A stretch of DNA of 64,000 bases from Nostoc sp. UHCC 0702 (GCA_017164015.1 CP071065.1:3252501-3316500), one strand, 5' to 3'; shown: positions 9,736-19,727, counted from the stretch's first letter. Notes: a model not told the origin generated them from the letters alone. Translations and numbers: made by a program.

Positions 9736-9888
9736 GTAAGTTTTGCCATCGCCTGTTGAGTAATCAAAGACATTGGGAATACTAAAACAGCAGAGGCAAT
9801 AGCCTCAGAAAATTTCCACGCAAAGAGTGATAGTGCATCTTACCTCCAGGCATCGGAGGGTAAAACGCTTACAAACAGGACTTCGGGC

Positions 9889-12800
9889 ATGTACAAGGGT
9901 AGCAAAACAAATGAGTCACCTCATGAATTATGGGAACTTCCAAGCAATTTTTCAGTGGAAAATCAGCATAAAAATTTTTCTTTTGCTGTTGTACTACAGC
10001 TCCTAAACAGCAGGGATGAACCCATTTTTGTCAAAGACCGGCAACACCGGTGGGTGTTACTCAACGATGCCTTCTGTAAATTTTCAGGGCGTAGCCGAGA
10101 AGAACTGATTGGTAAATCGGATTATGACTTCTTGCCGCAAGCACAAGCAGATATTCATAGGGAAAAAGATGAACTTGTTTTCATCACAGGTATTACTAAT
10201 GAAAATGAAGAATATTTTACTGATATTCAGAATGTGACACGCTTTATTTCTACCAAAAAATGGTTATTTGAAGATGATGCAGGTAATAAATTATTATTTG
10301 GTAGTATTCGAGATTTAACACAATATAAGCATCTAGAAGCTGAACTTTCCCAGTCAAAACAGCTGCTACAACTGGTGATAGATAACATCCCCCAAGGAAT
10401 TTTTTGGAAAGACCGTAATTTCGCTTATCAAGGCTGTAACCAAAAGTGCGCTCGTGACCTATATCTGGATTCACCTGATAATATCGTTGGGTTGAATGAT
10501 TACGATTTGCCTTGGACAAAAGAACAATCTGACTGTTATCGAGAATGCGATCGCAGTGTGATGGAATCAGGCATACCACAACAGGACATCATGGAAAGAC
10601 TACACAAGCATGATGGCAAGCACTATTGGTTAAATACCAATAAAATTCCCCTGCGCGATGCCGAAGGTAATCTAGTAGGTATCCTTGGGACTTACGAAGA
10701 CATCACGGAGCGCAAACTGACTGAGGAAGCATTACGTCAAAGTGAGACAAAATTGCAGAGGCTATCGGCAAATGTGCCAGGAATGCTTTATCAGTTAATA
10801 CTGCATTCTGATGGCTCGCTTTCGTGCCCTTATGTTAATTCTGGCTCTTATGAGATTTATGAGTTAACACCACAAGAGATTCAAGCTGATCCCAACTCGA
10901 TAATTACAATTGTCCACCCAGATGAACGTGAAAATTTTGATCAATCCGTCGCTATTTGTACTCAAACCTTAGAACCTTGGCACTGGGAAGGGCGAATTGT
11001 TTTGCACACTGGACAAGTCAAATGGGTACAGGCTGCATCTCGCTTAGAACTGCAAGCTGATGGCAATATCCTCTGGGATGGTCTAGTAATGGACATCAGC
11101 CGCATTAAGCAGGCAGAGTCATCACTCCACCAAGCTTATACAGAACTGGAAAGACGGGTAGAGGAGCGGACTAAAGAACTGGCACTAAGTAATGAGGCGC
11201 TACAGACTGAGATTGCCGAACGGCAACAAGCAGAAGCCGAATTGAGGTCTTCTCAGCAAAGACTAGCTCTTTTGATTCAACAAATACCAGTAGGTGTGAT
11301 TGAATGGAATATAAACTTTGAGATTCAACAATGGAATCCTGCGGCAGAAAGAATTTTTGGATATAGCAAAACAGAAGCTCTCGGTCGTCATTTTGCGTTT
11401 TTAGTTCCTGAGGCTGATAAAGAACAAATCAAGCAGGTAACACTTGCCATTTTGAAGCAAGAAGGCGGAACCTTGAGTGTCAACGAGAACCTCACAAAAG
11501 ACGAGAGAACAATTATCTGTGAGTGGCATAACAGCCCTTTGGTAGCTATGGATGGCGAGGTGATTGGTGTAGCATCAATGGTGCTTGATATCACTGAACG
11601 CAAGCAAGCTGAGCAGAGCCTGATGCTTTACAAGCAGGCTGTAGAAAGCTCAAGTGATGGCATTGCCATAGCGGATGCAACAGAGAATCATATCTATCAG
11701 AATGCGGCATTTTCCAAATTGTACGAATGCGAAACGGTAGAGGAATTTATCAAATTTGGTGGTGTCTTTGCCACTTTTACTAATTCAGCAGTTGCTCAAC
11801 AGATGTGGCAAGCTACGATTTCAGGTCAGTCCTGGACAGGTGAGGTTGAACAACGATCTCGTGGTGGTCGCATCATGCAGACCTTTCTGAGGTCATATGC
11901 TCTGAAAGACTCCACAGGTCAAAATATCGGTTTAGTTAGTGCAATTACTGATATTACTGAGAATAAACGGGCACAAGATCAATTGCTAGAGAAAGAGCAA
12001 TTTTTACGTAGTGTTTACGATGGAGCTGAAAATCCTATATTTGTTGTGGATGTTTTAGAAGATGGTGACTTTTGCTTTTCAGGTTGGAATGCTGCTACAG
12101 AGGCTTTTACTGGTACTAAAAGCGCCCATATAATAGGCAAAAAGCTAGAGGCTACAGCTGGTGAGATTCAAGCTGGAACAATACGTCAGAGATATAGAGA
12201 ATGCTTAGAAAGAGGTGTCCCAATCACCTACGAAGAGTGCTTGGTTTTCCAAGGTGAAGAAAATTGGGCGCTAACTACAATTAACCCACTCAAAAATCAT
12301 GAAGGTAGAATTTATCGTTTGGTGGGAACAACATATAATATTACCGAGCGTAAAAGAACAGAAGCTCAGCTCAAGCAGCAAAAAGAAGACTTAGAAATAG
12401 CAGTTCAAGAACTCCAGCAAACTCAAATGCACCTTGTCCAAAGTGAGAAAATGTCAGGTTTGGGACAACTGGTAGCAGGTATTGCCCATGAAATCAACAA
12501 TCCTGTGAACTTTATTTACGGAAATCTCGTCCATGCTAACAACTATATCCAAAACCTACTGGAATTCGTGCAACTCTACCAACAACACTATCCCGATCCC
12601 ATACTTGAAATTCAGGATTTAGCACAAGAAATAGACTTAGAGTTCCTCATTGAGGACTTGCCTCGACTGCTCAATTCTATGAAAGTTGGGGCACGGCGCA
12701 TTCAGGAGATTGTACTATCTCTACGCACTTTCTCTCGCATGGATGAAGCCGATATGAAAGAGGTCGATATTCATGAGGGTATTGACAGCACACTGATGAT

Positions 12801-13272
12801 TCTAGAACATCGCATTAAAGCTACACCTAACCGTTGTGCCATTGAAGTTATTAAAGAATACGGCAACTTGCCCTTAGTGGAATGTTACGCTGGGCAGCTC
12901 AACCAAGTATTTATGAATATTTTGGCAAATGCGATCGATGCTTTGGAAGAGAGACTGGGGAAAGAGTTATCCCAGTCCCTAATCCCCAATACCCAATCCC
13001 CAATTCCCCAAATTCGCATTCGTACCCAAATTCTCAGGCCAAATCAAGTAACAATTGCTATTGCTGATAACGGCTTGGGAATACCAGAGTTAGCCAAAAA
13101 GCGGCTATTTGAACCTTTTTTTACTACTAAGCCTATCGGCAAAGGCACTGGTATGGGGCTGTCTATTAGCTATCAGATTATTTCTCAAAAACACGGCGGC
13201 TCCTTGGAATGTATTTCTCAGATAGGAAGTGGCACTGAGTTTGTGATTACTATTCCGCTTCGCCAAGAGTAA
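9889..13272 (+). CDS. Multi-PAS sensor histidine kinase
   Basis: A 1127-residue, apparently soluble hybrid-free histidine kinase. About six PAS/PAC units can be traced: ~40-150, 155-275, 285-405, 455-565, 570-690 and 695-830. Each ends in a DIT(E/Q)-type linker, and a coiled coil lies after the third (LERRVEERTKELALSN). The dimerisation helix contains GIAHEINNP with phospho-acceptor His867. The ATPase domain has an N box (QVFMNILANAIDALEE) and a G box (IADNGLGIP, then GTGMGLSISYQI). A Pro/Ser/Asn-rich insert at about residues 1022-1043 is encoded by intergenic-type repeat DNA. No cognate response regulator is adjacent. Confidence 0.93.
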   Translation: MYKGSKTNESPHELWELPSNFSVENQHKNFSFAVVLQLLNSRDEPIFVKDRQHRWVLLNDAFCKFSGRSREELIGKSDYDFLPQAQADIHREKDELVFITGITNENEEYFTDIQNVTRFISTKKWLFEDDAGNKLLFGSIRDLTQYKHLEAELSQSKQLLQLVIDNIPQGIFWKDRNFAYQGCNQKCARDLYLDSPDNIVGLNDYDLPWTKEQSDCYRECDRSVMESGIPQQDIMERLHKHDGKHYWLNTNKIPLRDAEGNLVGILGTYEDITERKLTEEALRQSETKLQRLSANVPGMLYQLILHSDGSLSCPYVNSGSYEIYELTPQEIQADPNSIITIVHPDERENFDQSVAICTQTLEPWHWEGRIVLHTGQVKWVQAASRLELQADGNILWDGLVMDISRIKQAESSLHQAYTELERRVEERTKELALSNEALQTEIAERQQAEAELRSSQQRLALLIQQIPVGVIEWNINFEIQQWNPAAERIFGYSKTEALGRHFAFLVPEADKEQIKQVTLAILKQEGGTLSVNENLTKDERTIICEWHNSPLVAMDGEVIGVASMVLDITERKQAEQSLMLYKQAVESSSDGIAIADATENHIYQNAAFSKLYECETVEEFIKFGGVFATFTNSAVAQQMWQATISGQSWTGEVEQRSRGGRIMQTFLRSYALKDSTGQNIGLVSAITDITENKRAQDQLLEKEQFLRSVYDGAENPIFVVDVLEDGDFCFSGWNAATEAFTGTKSAHIIGKKLEATAGEIQAGTIRQRYRECLERGVPITYEECLVFQGEENWALTTINPLKNHEGRIYRLVGTTYNITERKRTEAQLKQQKEDLEIAVQELQQTQMHLVQSEKMSGLGQLVAGIAHEINNPVNFIYGNLVHANNYIQNLLEFVQLYQQHYPDPILEIQDLAQEIDLEFLIEDLPRLLNSMKVGARRIQEIVLSLRTFSRMDEADMKEVDIHEGIDSTLMILEHRIKATPNRCAIEVIKEYGNLPLVECYAGQLNQVFMNILANAIDALEERLGKELSQSLIPNTQSPIPQIRIRTQILRPNQVTIAIADNGLGIPELAKKRLFEPFFTTKPIGKGTGMGLSISYQIISQKHGGSLECISQIGSGTEFVITIPLRQE

Positions 13273-14001
13273 ATTACTAGGTTTTTCTATTTTCTATGTT
13301 GTAGGTAGAATTTAGAATAAATTAGACAACGCTGTCATTCTCAGCTTGTGTTAGATAACCCTAAAGTTTTATCTTGCTTATAGATTTTCCCAAATTTAAC
13401 ATGGCTAATAACCTCATGGTAACTGTATATATAATAATAAATTTTTTCCCAAAAATTGAAAAATTTATTGTGTAGTTGCTGATCTCCAATTAGTTTTAAT
13501 AAAGGTATTTTGATGCAACGGATACAAAAATTACCTATGAAAATAAGTTATGTTTATTGACAGTAGCATCTATTTAGACTATTTATTAAAATTATTATGT
13601 GGATCAATATTTTAAAATTCATAAATAATGACTAATGTTTTGATTTCACTTATTATAACTAATGTTTTTCAGATAAAAAACATGAATTATTTTTTATCCA
13701 AAGTATATATTAATAAAACATTATTTTTGACAAATAAATTATTGAATAATTTATTGTTAATGTTTACAATCCCACAATTTATATCCAGAAAAGAGGAACT
13801 ATAAAATAACAGATAATAATTTCCACTTTACTAAAATTAAGTCCTGAATACATGGGGAGCTTTCATTAGGATTTATTATGCATCATTCAACATGAAATAA
13901 TTCATACCTTTGATTGTGTCAGCTTTTTTAAAGCTTGACTATTAGTATATAATACTAGCAAAATCGACACCTTCTATTCCAAAAACTTGGTCGCCAATAT
14001 T
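13273..14001. other. AT-rich gene-free region
   Basis: About 730 bp, very AT-rich, without a credible ORF. The only clear structure is a perfect palindrome at 13733-13755 (AATAAATTATT arms, 1-base centre). It separates the histidine kinase from the STAS gene and may hold the latter's promoter and a long leader (inference). Confidence 0.6.
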
Positions 14002-14334
14002 ATGAATCAAGAATTGAAAGTTAAAGTTATTAAGCTCAGCGGGATTGTTAACACTACCAATTCACAAGAATTGCGAGAAAATATAACTACTCTTCTAGAC
14101 AGCGGTGCAAAAACTGTTCTAGTCGATTGTCAAGATGTAACATTTATGGATAGTTCTGCTTTGGGTGCTTTGGTATTAGCATTTAAAACATTACGGGCGG
14201 CAGATACGAAGCTGGTTCTCTGCTCGATTAATGAACAAGTCAGAATATTATTTGAACTGACTGGTATGGATAAAGTATTTGAAATATTTCCTAATCAAGA
14301 TAAATTTAATGAGGTTGTACTATCCAAAAATTAA
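14002..14334 (+). CDS. STAS-domain anti-sigma factor antagonist
   Basis: A 110-residue single STAS domain of the SpoIIAA/RsbV kind, which in partner-switching systems binds an anti-sigma kinase when unphosphorylated. The phospho-site region MDSSALGALVLAF (Ser after Asp) is conserved. The ATG at 14002 is preferred over the in-frame TTG at 13987, because MNQELKVKVIKLSG matches the usual domain start. Its stop codon directly touches the stop codon of the convergent receiver-PP2C gene, which encodes the type of phosphatase that would dephosphorylate it. No RsbW-type kinase is adjacent. Confidence 0.88.
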   Translation: MNQELKVKVIKLSGIVNTTNSQELRENITTLLDSGAKTVLVDCQDVTFMDSSALGALVLAFKTLRAADTKLVLCSINEQVRILFELTGMDKVFEIFPNQDKFNEVVLSKN

Positions 14335-15471
14335 TTAATCAAATTTAATTTTTAGGATTGATAAATCATCATCAAAAGCCTCTTTGGAGTTCAAAGCAAT
14401 CAGGTAATTCAATATCTGATCTAGTTGGGAATCAACAGTATGTTGTACACTAACAAGTATATGGATAAAAGCATCTAAACTCCAAAGAGTGCCATCTGAT
14501 TTAGTAATTTCGTAAGCACCATCACTAAAAATATAAAGACTGCTAGATTTTTCTACATAGCAACAAGCATCAACATATTTTGCTTCTGGAAACATGCCAA
14601 CTGGCATACCAGGAGTTCTCAAGAGTTGAACTTGAGTATTTTTGAGAGATGTGCCAGAAACTAGTATTGCTGGCGGATGACCTGCGCTAGCATAAGTTAA
14701 CTGTTGCTTGACTCGGTTATAAACTCCGTACCAGATAGTAAAGTATTTATCATTTTGATAATTCATTTGGAAGGTTTCATTCAAAGCTTGGAGTACATCA
14801 CTGGGTTGATAGTAATTCAAACCTTTGAGGGCGCGGGAACGCAGGAGATTCAGCACTGAAATAGAGGGAAGAGTAGCTTTGAGTCCATGTCCAGCAGTAT
14901 CTAATAAATAGACTGCCAGATAATTGTCATCTAGCCAATAGTAATCGAAACAATCACCACCGAGTTGCCGCGAGGGAATAAATCGGGAATCCACCTCGAA
15001 GGGTTCAGTGAGAGGTAAAGGTAGAAGCGATCGCACGTATTCTGCTGCTTCTCCTAGTTCTGTTTCTAAAAGTAACTTTTGAGTCTGCAAATCCCGACTC
15101 AATTGATGTAGGCGTAATCCGGCTCTCACTCTTGCTTTTAGTTCATTTTGCTCGATTGGTTTAGTGATAAAATCATCAGCACCAGCATCCAGTCCTTTGA
15201 CGCGATCGGCGACCGAATCCAAAGAAGTTAATAAAATAAAGAACGTCGTGGATAAATTGGGGTCTGTTTTAATGCGATTACACACCTCTAATCCATTCAA
15301 ACCTGGCATTATCCAATCGCAAATAATCATTGCTGGACGGTAAGCTATTGCTTGTGTAATTCCTTCGTCTCCGTCACTAGCAGCTACTACCTCATAACCC
15401 TGCTTTTCCAACATCCTTTTGAGGAATATTTGTATTGAAATGTCATCATCAATTACTAGTATTTGAAACAT
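14335..15471 (-). CDS. Response regulator with PP2C (RsbU/SpoIIE) phosphatase output
   Basis: A 378-residue protein. Residues about 1-122 form a CheY-like receiver: acidic pocket IDDD, phospho-acceptor Asp52 in CDWIMPG, and conserved Lys in DDFITKP. A short coiled linker (LQTQKLLLETELGEAAEYV) leads to a SpoIIE-type PP2C domain with GGDCFDYYWL, DTAGHGLKA and a C-terminal DDLSILKIK. Such proteins dephosphorylate STAS antagonists under two-component control. The adjacent, convergent STAS gene is a likely substrate (inference from context). Confidence 0.93.
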   Translation of the reverse strand: MFQILVIDDDISIQIFLKRMLEKQGYEVVAASDGDEGITQAIAYRPAMIICDWIMPGLNGLEVCNRIKTDPNLSTTFFILLTSLDSVADRVKGLDAGADDFITKPIEQNELKARVRAGLRLHQLSRDLQTQKLLLETELGEAAEYVRSLLPLPLTEPFEVDSRFIPSRQLGGDCFDYYWLDDNYLAVYLLDTAGHGLKATLPSISVLNLLRSRALKGLNYYQPSDVLQALNETFQMNYQNDKYFTIWYGVYNRVKQQLTYASAGHPPAILVSGTSLKNTQVQLLRTPGMPVGMFPEAKYVDACCYVEKSSSLYIFSDGAYEITKSDGTLWSLDAFIHILVSVQHTVDSQLDQILNYLIALNSKEAFDDDLSILKIKFD

Positions 15472-15633
15472 GTAAAGTTATGGTATGATTGGCTAAAAAA
15501 ACTGATTATAAAAAAATAAATAATCAAAATATGCTAATAGGGAATGGGTAAATAGCATGACTAGAGTCATACTACTTGCTCATTCCCTATTGTCCCTCGA
15601 CTTCATGACCTTTTGCTAGTCATAAATAAAATA

Positions 15634-16401
15634 TTATGGAGGTGAAAGAGGATTTAACCACAAGAGGGTGGCGCGTTTTAGCTGGTTCAAGTCGCGGTAT
15701 ACTTCTTGCTTAAACCATTGCCCTAAAGCGTCAAAGGGAGTAAAAGATGCTCCTGGTTGCCATTTAATGTCTTGCCCTAGGGGTGTGGTGTGAGTTCCTG
15801 GTAAGGTTTGTGTTGTCACCATGTCAGAAAAGCGTTGTTGCAATATTTTGGTTAAAGTTGCTGATTGATCAATAGTGTCGTTGCTAAATTTGATTAATAA
15901 GTTGCGACGGATGTTATAGCGTTCCAGGATAATCTGGTTAGTTTCCAAGGGCGAGGGGGTAAACTCAATTGTCAAAGTAGAATTTAATTGCTCTACTAAC
16001 GGAATAGCATCCTTGGCTGCGTAATTATTGAAGGATATTAATATATTCCCAGCCCGTTCTACAGGGAAAAGACTGCCGATGAGCAAGTGGAGTTTACAAC
16101 CCATACTGTGGCCGATGCCGTAGGTGGGGAGGTAGAGTTTACGTAATGCCGTAGAATCATGTAATCGTTCTAAAGTACGATCAAAATTCAGCAGTACAGA
16201 TTTAGCGATCGCTATATGATCCAAAGTATTGACAAACGGCGTAGCAATGATGACATAACCCTTACTGGCCAACTGTTCCAAGAACCAGCGATAAGTCAGG
16301 TGGGGTGCAGTGGCGACAAATGCACCTCCCAAGAAATGGATGATACCGATGGGATTACGGGGAATGATTACCCAATTACCTCTAACTTCTTTCCAGTCCA
16401 T
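15634..16401 (-). CDS. DUF1350 family protein (alpha/beta-hydrolase-like)
   Basis: A 255-residue protein that I recognise as the DUF1350 family, conserved in cyanobacteria and plastids. It starts MDWKEVRGNWVIIP and shows an alpha/beta-hydrolase-like arrangement: IIHFLGGAFVATAPHLTYR, then the nucleophile-elbow-like GIGHSMGCKLH. The Ser in GHSMG could be catalytic, but no activity is established and I could not identify the rest of a triad. No signal peptide. It is a single gene, with neighbours of unrelated function. Confidence 0.82.
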   Translation of the reverse strand: MDWKEVRGNWVIIPRNPIGIIHFLGGAFVATAPHLTYRWFLEQLASKGYVIIATPFVNTLDHIAIAKSVLLNFDRTLERLHDSTALRKLYLPTYGIGHSMGCKLHLLIGSLFPVERAGNILISFNNYAAKDAIPLVEQLNSTLTIEFTPSPLETNQIILERYNIRRNLLIKFSNDTIDQSATLTKILQQRFSDMVTTQTLPGTHTTPLGQDIKWQPGASFTPFDALGQWFKQEVYRDLNQLKRATLLWLNPLSPP

Positions 16402-16479
16402 GCCTGTAGGCGATCGCTTTATTTACACTACTTTATGTTAGACCCTGGATTGCAGCCTTGGGTTAGTTTGTCATAAAAC

Positions 16480-16605
16480 CTATGAGTTAGGAGTTAGGAG
16501 TTAGGAGTTAGTAGTGAAGAACTATCTCCCCATTGCCCCCCAACCCCAGAGGGGGCCCCAATGCCCCCCATCTCCCTATCCCCCTAACCCCTGTGCCTCA
16601 TCTTG
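16480..16605. repeat. Tandem repeats (AGGAGTT and CCCCCAT types)
   Basis: Four AGGAGTT heptamers are followed by C-rich units containing a CCAGAGGGGG hairpin. This array fills the gap between the DUF1350 gene and the membrane-protein gene. Confidence 0.8.
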
Positions 16606-17328
16606 ATTCTGCAATTTTTTCATTTCATATTGCACATCTAATGCAATTTGTAATGCTTCATTTAGTAACCGTCCATGTTCAGTAGCCTGTTCACTAACTT
16701 GCATTGCAGTTAAAGTTGCTAAATTATTGACAAATAATTCTGTATTTCTCAAAATAAAATTCTTATTTTCTCTCAAAATCCTTTCTGTTTTTAAAGCACG
16801 GACTAAATCAGTTCTTGTAAGTTGTAGTGCTTCTATGACTTTCTCCCTTTTTTGAATACTAACTCCTGGATTTCCAGCTTCTTCTATTTGATCATTGATA
16901 TCTATTGCTTTAATAACGGCATTATATCTATCAACATCGTATAAAAGAGTTTGCAGGGAATGCGTCATATTAGCCTTGAGGGTTTTTAGTCTCTTTTTCC
17001 ACCAAAAATATAAAAATATTTGTGTGAAACTTCCACCCCATAACAATAAAAAGATTAATAATAACCAGGATGGAATTGTAATCCATGTTGCAAAGATTTT
17101 AATGAAAATATCAAATAATACATAACTAAAAACAACCGTAGAGAAACTGAGAAAAACTACAGTTGCACCCTCAGAACCTTTGATTTTTTCGAGAATCTGT
17201 TTGACAATTTTATTGAAAGGATTAATAATGATTATTAATTCATCTTTAACAGGCAAATTAGTCAAAATTTGTAGTTCCTTTTGACTAATCTCCAAGCCAT
17301 GTAAATCATTACGCACAGCTTTCCCCAT
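16576..17328 (-). CDS. Two-TM membrane protein of unknown function
   Basis: About 250 residues from the ATG at 17328; the longer frame would need a TTG at 17364. Two adjacent hydrophobic segments (about residues 60-80, VVFLSFSTVVFSYVLFDIF, and 85-110, WLLLIFLLLWGG) form a hairpin. Basic WWKKRLKTLKAN and a long charged helical region follow. The family is not recognised. The topology suggests both ends in the cytoplasm with a large coiled C-terminal domain. It stands alone. Confidence 0.6.
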   Translation of the reverse strand: MGKAVRNDLHGLEISQKELQILTNLPVKDELIIIINPFNKIVKQILEKIKGSEGATVVFLSFSTVVFSYVLFDIFIKIFATWITIPSWLLLIFLLLWGGSFTQIFLYFWWKKRLKTLKANMTHSLQTLLYDVDRYNAVIKAIDINDQIEEAGNPGVSIQKREKVIEALQLTRTDLVRALKTERILRENKNFILRNTELFVNNLATLTAMQVSEQATEHGRLLNEALQIALDVQYEMKKLQNQDEAQGLGG

Positions 17329-17589
17329 TTTTGGAAAAATAATTAGTTTAATACAATATAGCAATCAAATTAATAGATTGCTTCTGAAATAGGCATTTTA
17401 TCCAAAACTTCTTAATTAGGTGAATGGGTTTAGTTCAGATATTTAATATCTGTAGAATATGATACTTGCGTAATCAAATATTTATTGTCTAGAACTAAGG
17501 TAGAATAAGGCACATTCAACAGTCTACTAATGTAGAGGATATACAACAGGTAATTATCTGAACAAACTGCTATTTAAAACCCTGTAATC

Positions 17590-17750
17590 AATTTTGAGTT
17601 GAGGGTGTCAATAGTCAATAGTCCAAAAAAGCTTAATTAAAAACGCCTGTTTGCAAGGGCGGAGGGAACCTTTGCAGGCAACTGGCTCCTCTTGACTGTG
17701 GACTGTTGACAACCCTAACCTTTATTTAGTATGCCAGTTGCATAAGTCGT
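17590..17750. mobile_element. MITE-like element, family A, decayed copy
   Basis: The segment shares the internal GTCAATAGTCAATAGTCC stretch and the right-hand ACCTTTATTTAGT-x-TGCCAGTTGC sequence with the intact copy at 57419-57563. The left terminal repeat is missing and the right one is degenerate (GCATAAGTCGT). It carries an insert bounded by ACGCC and CTGGCTCCT at the same site as the insert in the copy at 52911. Confidence 0.65.
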
Positions 17751-17837
17751 ATATTTTCAGCTTTGTTTCCATACTAATTGTACTTAGATTATGTCTGAAA
17801 GGAAAATTATTGATACTTGACAAACATCCTCTAAGCC

Positions 17838-17871
17838 CCATAAACACGACGATGGTGCATCATGTTTATGG
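17838..17871. other. Hairpin upstream of the acetamidase gene
   Basis: CCATAAACA and TGTTTATGG arms enclose a second small palindrome (GATG-gtg-CATC), making a stem-loop about 105 bp before the acetamidase/formamidase start. It could be an operator or RNA structure; nothing else in this gap is recognisable. Confidence 0.4.
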
Positions 17872-17977
17872 TAAACCCGATTTTTCTACAAGGGTAATAC
17901 TCCCAACTGCCCCACCCACAAGGGGATGTGGTTTTAGACGCGATCAATAAGAATACTGTGAAGGTAGTAAAGAAACA

Positions 17978-18943
17978 ATGAATCATCACAACTTAAAAGC
18001 TACCGCTGAAACTGTACATCTAGGTGGTTTCTCGCATTTGTTAAAACCAGCGCTAACTATTGATTCTGGCGATACCATAGACGTAGAAACTTACAGTGGT
18101 TACTACGTTTACGACAAAGCACCACCAGAGTTTCTCACACCAGAATTTCTAAATATCTGCCAAAATCTTGCCCCAGAACGTAAAATTGCAGCGGGGCCGC
18201 ATTTATTGACAGGGCCAATTTACGTACAGGATGCAGAACCAGGGGATGTTTTGGAAGTAAGATTAGAAGCGATCGCACCTAGTTTACCTGTTGGCTTCAA
18301 TGCCATTCGTGCAGGTTGGGGTGCTTTACCACAGCAGTTTTCTCAACCCGCCCTGAGATTCATTCCCCTAGATTTAGTTAACAACATCGCCGAATTTCCC
18401 CATAACAGCGGTATCAAAATTCCTCTCAAACCCTTTTTTGGCATTCTTGGTGTCGCCACTCCAGAAAATGCGCGAACTTCAATTCCGCCTGGATGTTATG
18501 GTGGTAATATCGACAACCGCGAACTGCAAACAGGTTCTCGTGTATTTTTGCCTATTTTCGTTCCAGGTGCGCTGTTTTCTATCGGCGATGGGCATTCAGC
18601 ACAGGGAGATGGCGAAGTTAACGTTACCGCTATTGAAACTTCCATGAACGGTAGAATCATGCTCAAACTTCGTAAGGATTTGCAACTAACAACACCCATT
18701 GCTGAAACACCTACTGATATTATCACAATGGGGTTTGCTGAAACATTAGATGCAGCCTTAGAACTGGCTCTGCAAAATATGATTGATTTTTTGGAGAGGT
18801 TCACAAATTTGTCGGCAGAAGATGCCTATGTTTTGTGTAGTTTAGCGGTGAATTTTCGCATCACTCAAGTTGTAAATAGCCCTCAAAAAGGGGTTCATGC
18901 TATGCTACCAAAATCAATTTTTGCAAATAAAATTAGTTTGTAA
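17978..18943 (+). CDS. Acetamidase/formamidase family protein
   Basis: A 321-residue amidohydrolase of the FmdA/AmdA family, which releases ammonia from short amides such as formamide and acetamide. Recognisable features are HLLTGPIYVQDAEPGDVLEV near residue 75, a central GCYGGNIDNREL, and the metal-site-like FSIGDGHSAQGDGEVN. The C-terminal SAEDAYVLCSLAVNFRITQVV is also typical. The substrate in this organism is not established. The TauE/SafE-like gene follows by 23 bp on the same strand, so the two may form an operon. Confidence 0.9.
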   Translation: MNHHNLKATAETVHLGGFSHLLKPALTIDSGDTIDVETYSGYYVYDKAPPEFLTPEFLNICQNLAPERKIAAGPHLLTGPIYVQDAEPGDVLEVRLEAIAPSLPVGFNAIRAGWGALPQQFSQPALRFIPLDLVNNIAEFPHNSGIKIPLKPFFGILGVATPENARTSIPPGCYGGNIDNRELQTGSRVFLPIFVPGALFSIGDGHSAQGDGEVNVTAIETSMNGRIMLKLRKDLQLTTPIAETPTDIITMGFAETLDAALELALQNMIDFLERFTNLSAEDAYVLCSLAVNFRITQVVNSPQKGVHAMLPKSIFANKISL

Positions 18944-18966
18944 TTAGCAGGAAAAAATAGTTTTGT

Positions 18967-19338
18967 ATGTCTAATATACTTATCCAAATGTTACTTATCG
19001 GTCTTGTGGCTGGCGTTGCAGGCGGTATGTTTGGTATCGGTGGCGGTGCAATTATGGTGCCAGCAATGGTACTGCTAGTTGGTCTGGATCAGAAGTTTGC
19101 TACTGGCACTTCTATTGCTGCACAAATCTTACCAATTGGTCTTCTGGGAGCAGCAGTTTACTATCGTAGTGGCAACATTAATTTCAAATATGCTGTACTA
19201 ATTGCTATTGGTTTATTAATTGGGAATTTATTTGGAGCTTTGTTTGCTAATCAGCCATTTATTAGTAGTGAGACAATGAAAAAACTATATGGTGTCTTTT
19301 TACTACTGATTGGTATACGGTATTTAGTAGGGCGTTAG
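18967..19338 (+). CDS. Half-size TauE/SafE family membrane protein
   Basis: A 123-residue membrane protein with about four hydrophobic segments and the family hallmark GVAGGMFGIGGGAIMVPAM near the N-terminus. Full-length TauE/SafE proteins (sulfite, sulfoacetate and related anion exporters) are about twice this length and built of two such halves. This protein looks like a complete single half, since it has a natural start, a stop and an R-G-rich end, so it may work as a dimer. It lies 23 bp after the acetamidase gene. Substrate unknown. Confidence 0.85.
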   Translation: MSNILIQMLLIGLVAGVAGGMFGIGGGAIMVPAMVLLVGLDQKFATGTSIAAQILPIGLLGAAVYYRSGNINFKYAVLIAIGLLIGNLFGALFANQPFISSETMKKLYGVFLLLIGIRYLVGR

Positions 19339-19420
19339 AATTGGGAATTGGGAATTGGGAATTGGGAATGGGCAATGGGGAATTGAGAAGTAAAATAGGC
19401 TTTATGCCTGGGGAACAGAC

Positions 19421-19613
19421 CTATCCCGCTTTTGTCACTCTCCGGGAGGGTAATCCCTAGAAGCCTCATCAGGCAATCAATACAAGCTATCCTATTAGAA
19501 AAAAATGGGTGTTGTATTTGTTATTAGAAAAAAATCGTGTTAACCCTTGGTAGATAAAAGCTCTAGAATTCAGAAATGGCAAATGTTTTCGGAGAGTGAC
19601 AGAACAGGGATAG
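19421..19613. mobile_element. MITE-like element, family D (TIR CTATCCC...TCACTCTCCG)
   Basis: A 193-bp segment is bounded by 24-bp imperfect inverted repeats at 19421-19444 and 19590-19613 (CTATCCC, then TGTCACTCTCCG). Inside are two direct copies of TATTAGAAAAAAAT, 29 bp apart, and no ORF. It looks like a non-autonomous transposon relic. A GGGAATT heptamer array lies just before it (19335-19385). Confidence 0.6.
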
Positions 19614-19727
19614 TAGAGAATATTAGGAAAATCATTGTCTGCAATACCAGAATTTCTACAGTTGAGAACAACTAATTACTATCAAACTTTGTGTACATGA
19701 TGGATTATCGAATCAATCTAATTTAGT

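Noticed and set aside
17815-17835. CAAACATCCTCTAAG resembling an IS5/MITE end
   Set aside because: Only about 13 bases match, the inner part of the end is absent and no partner exists, so chance is likely.
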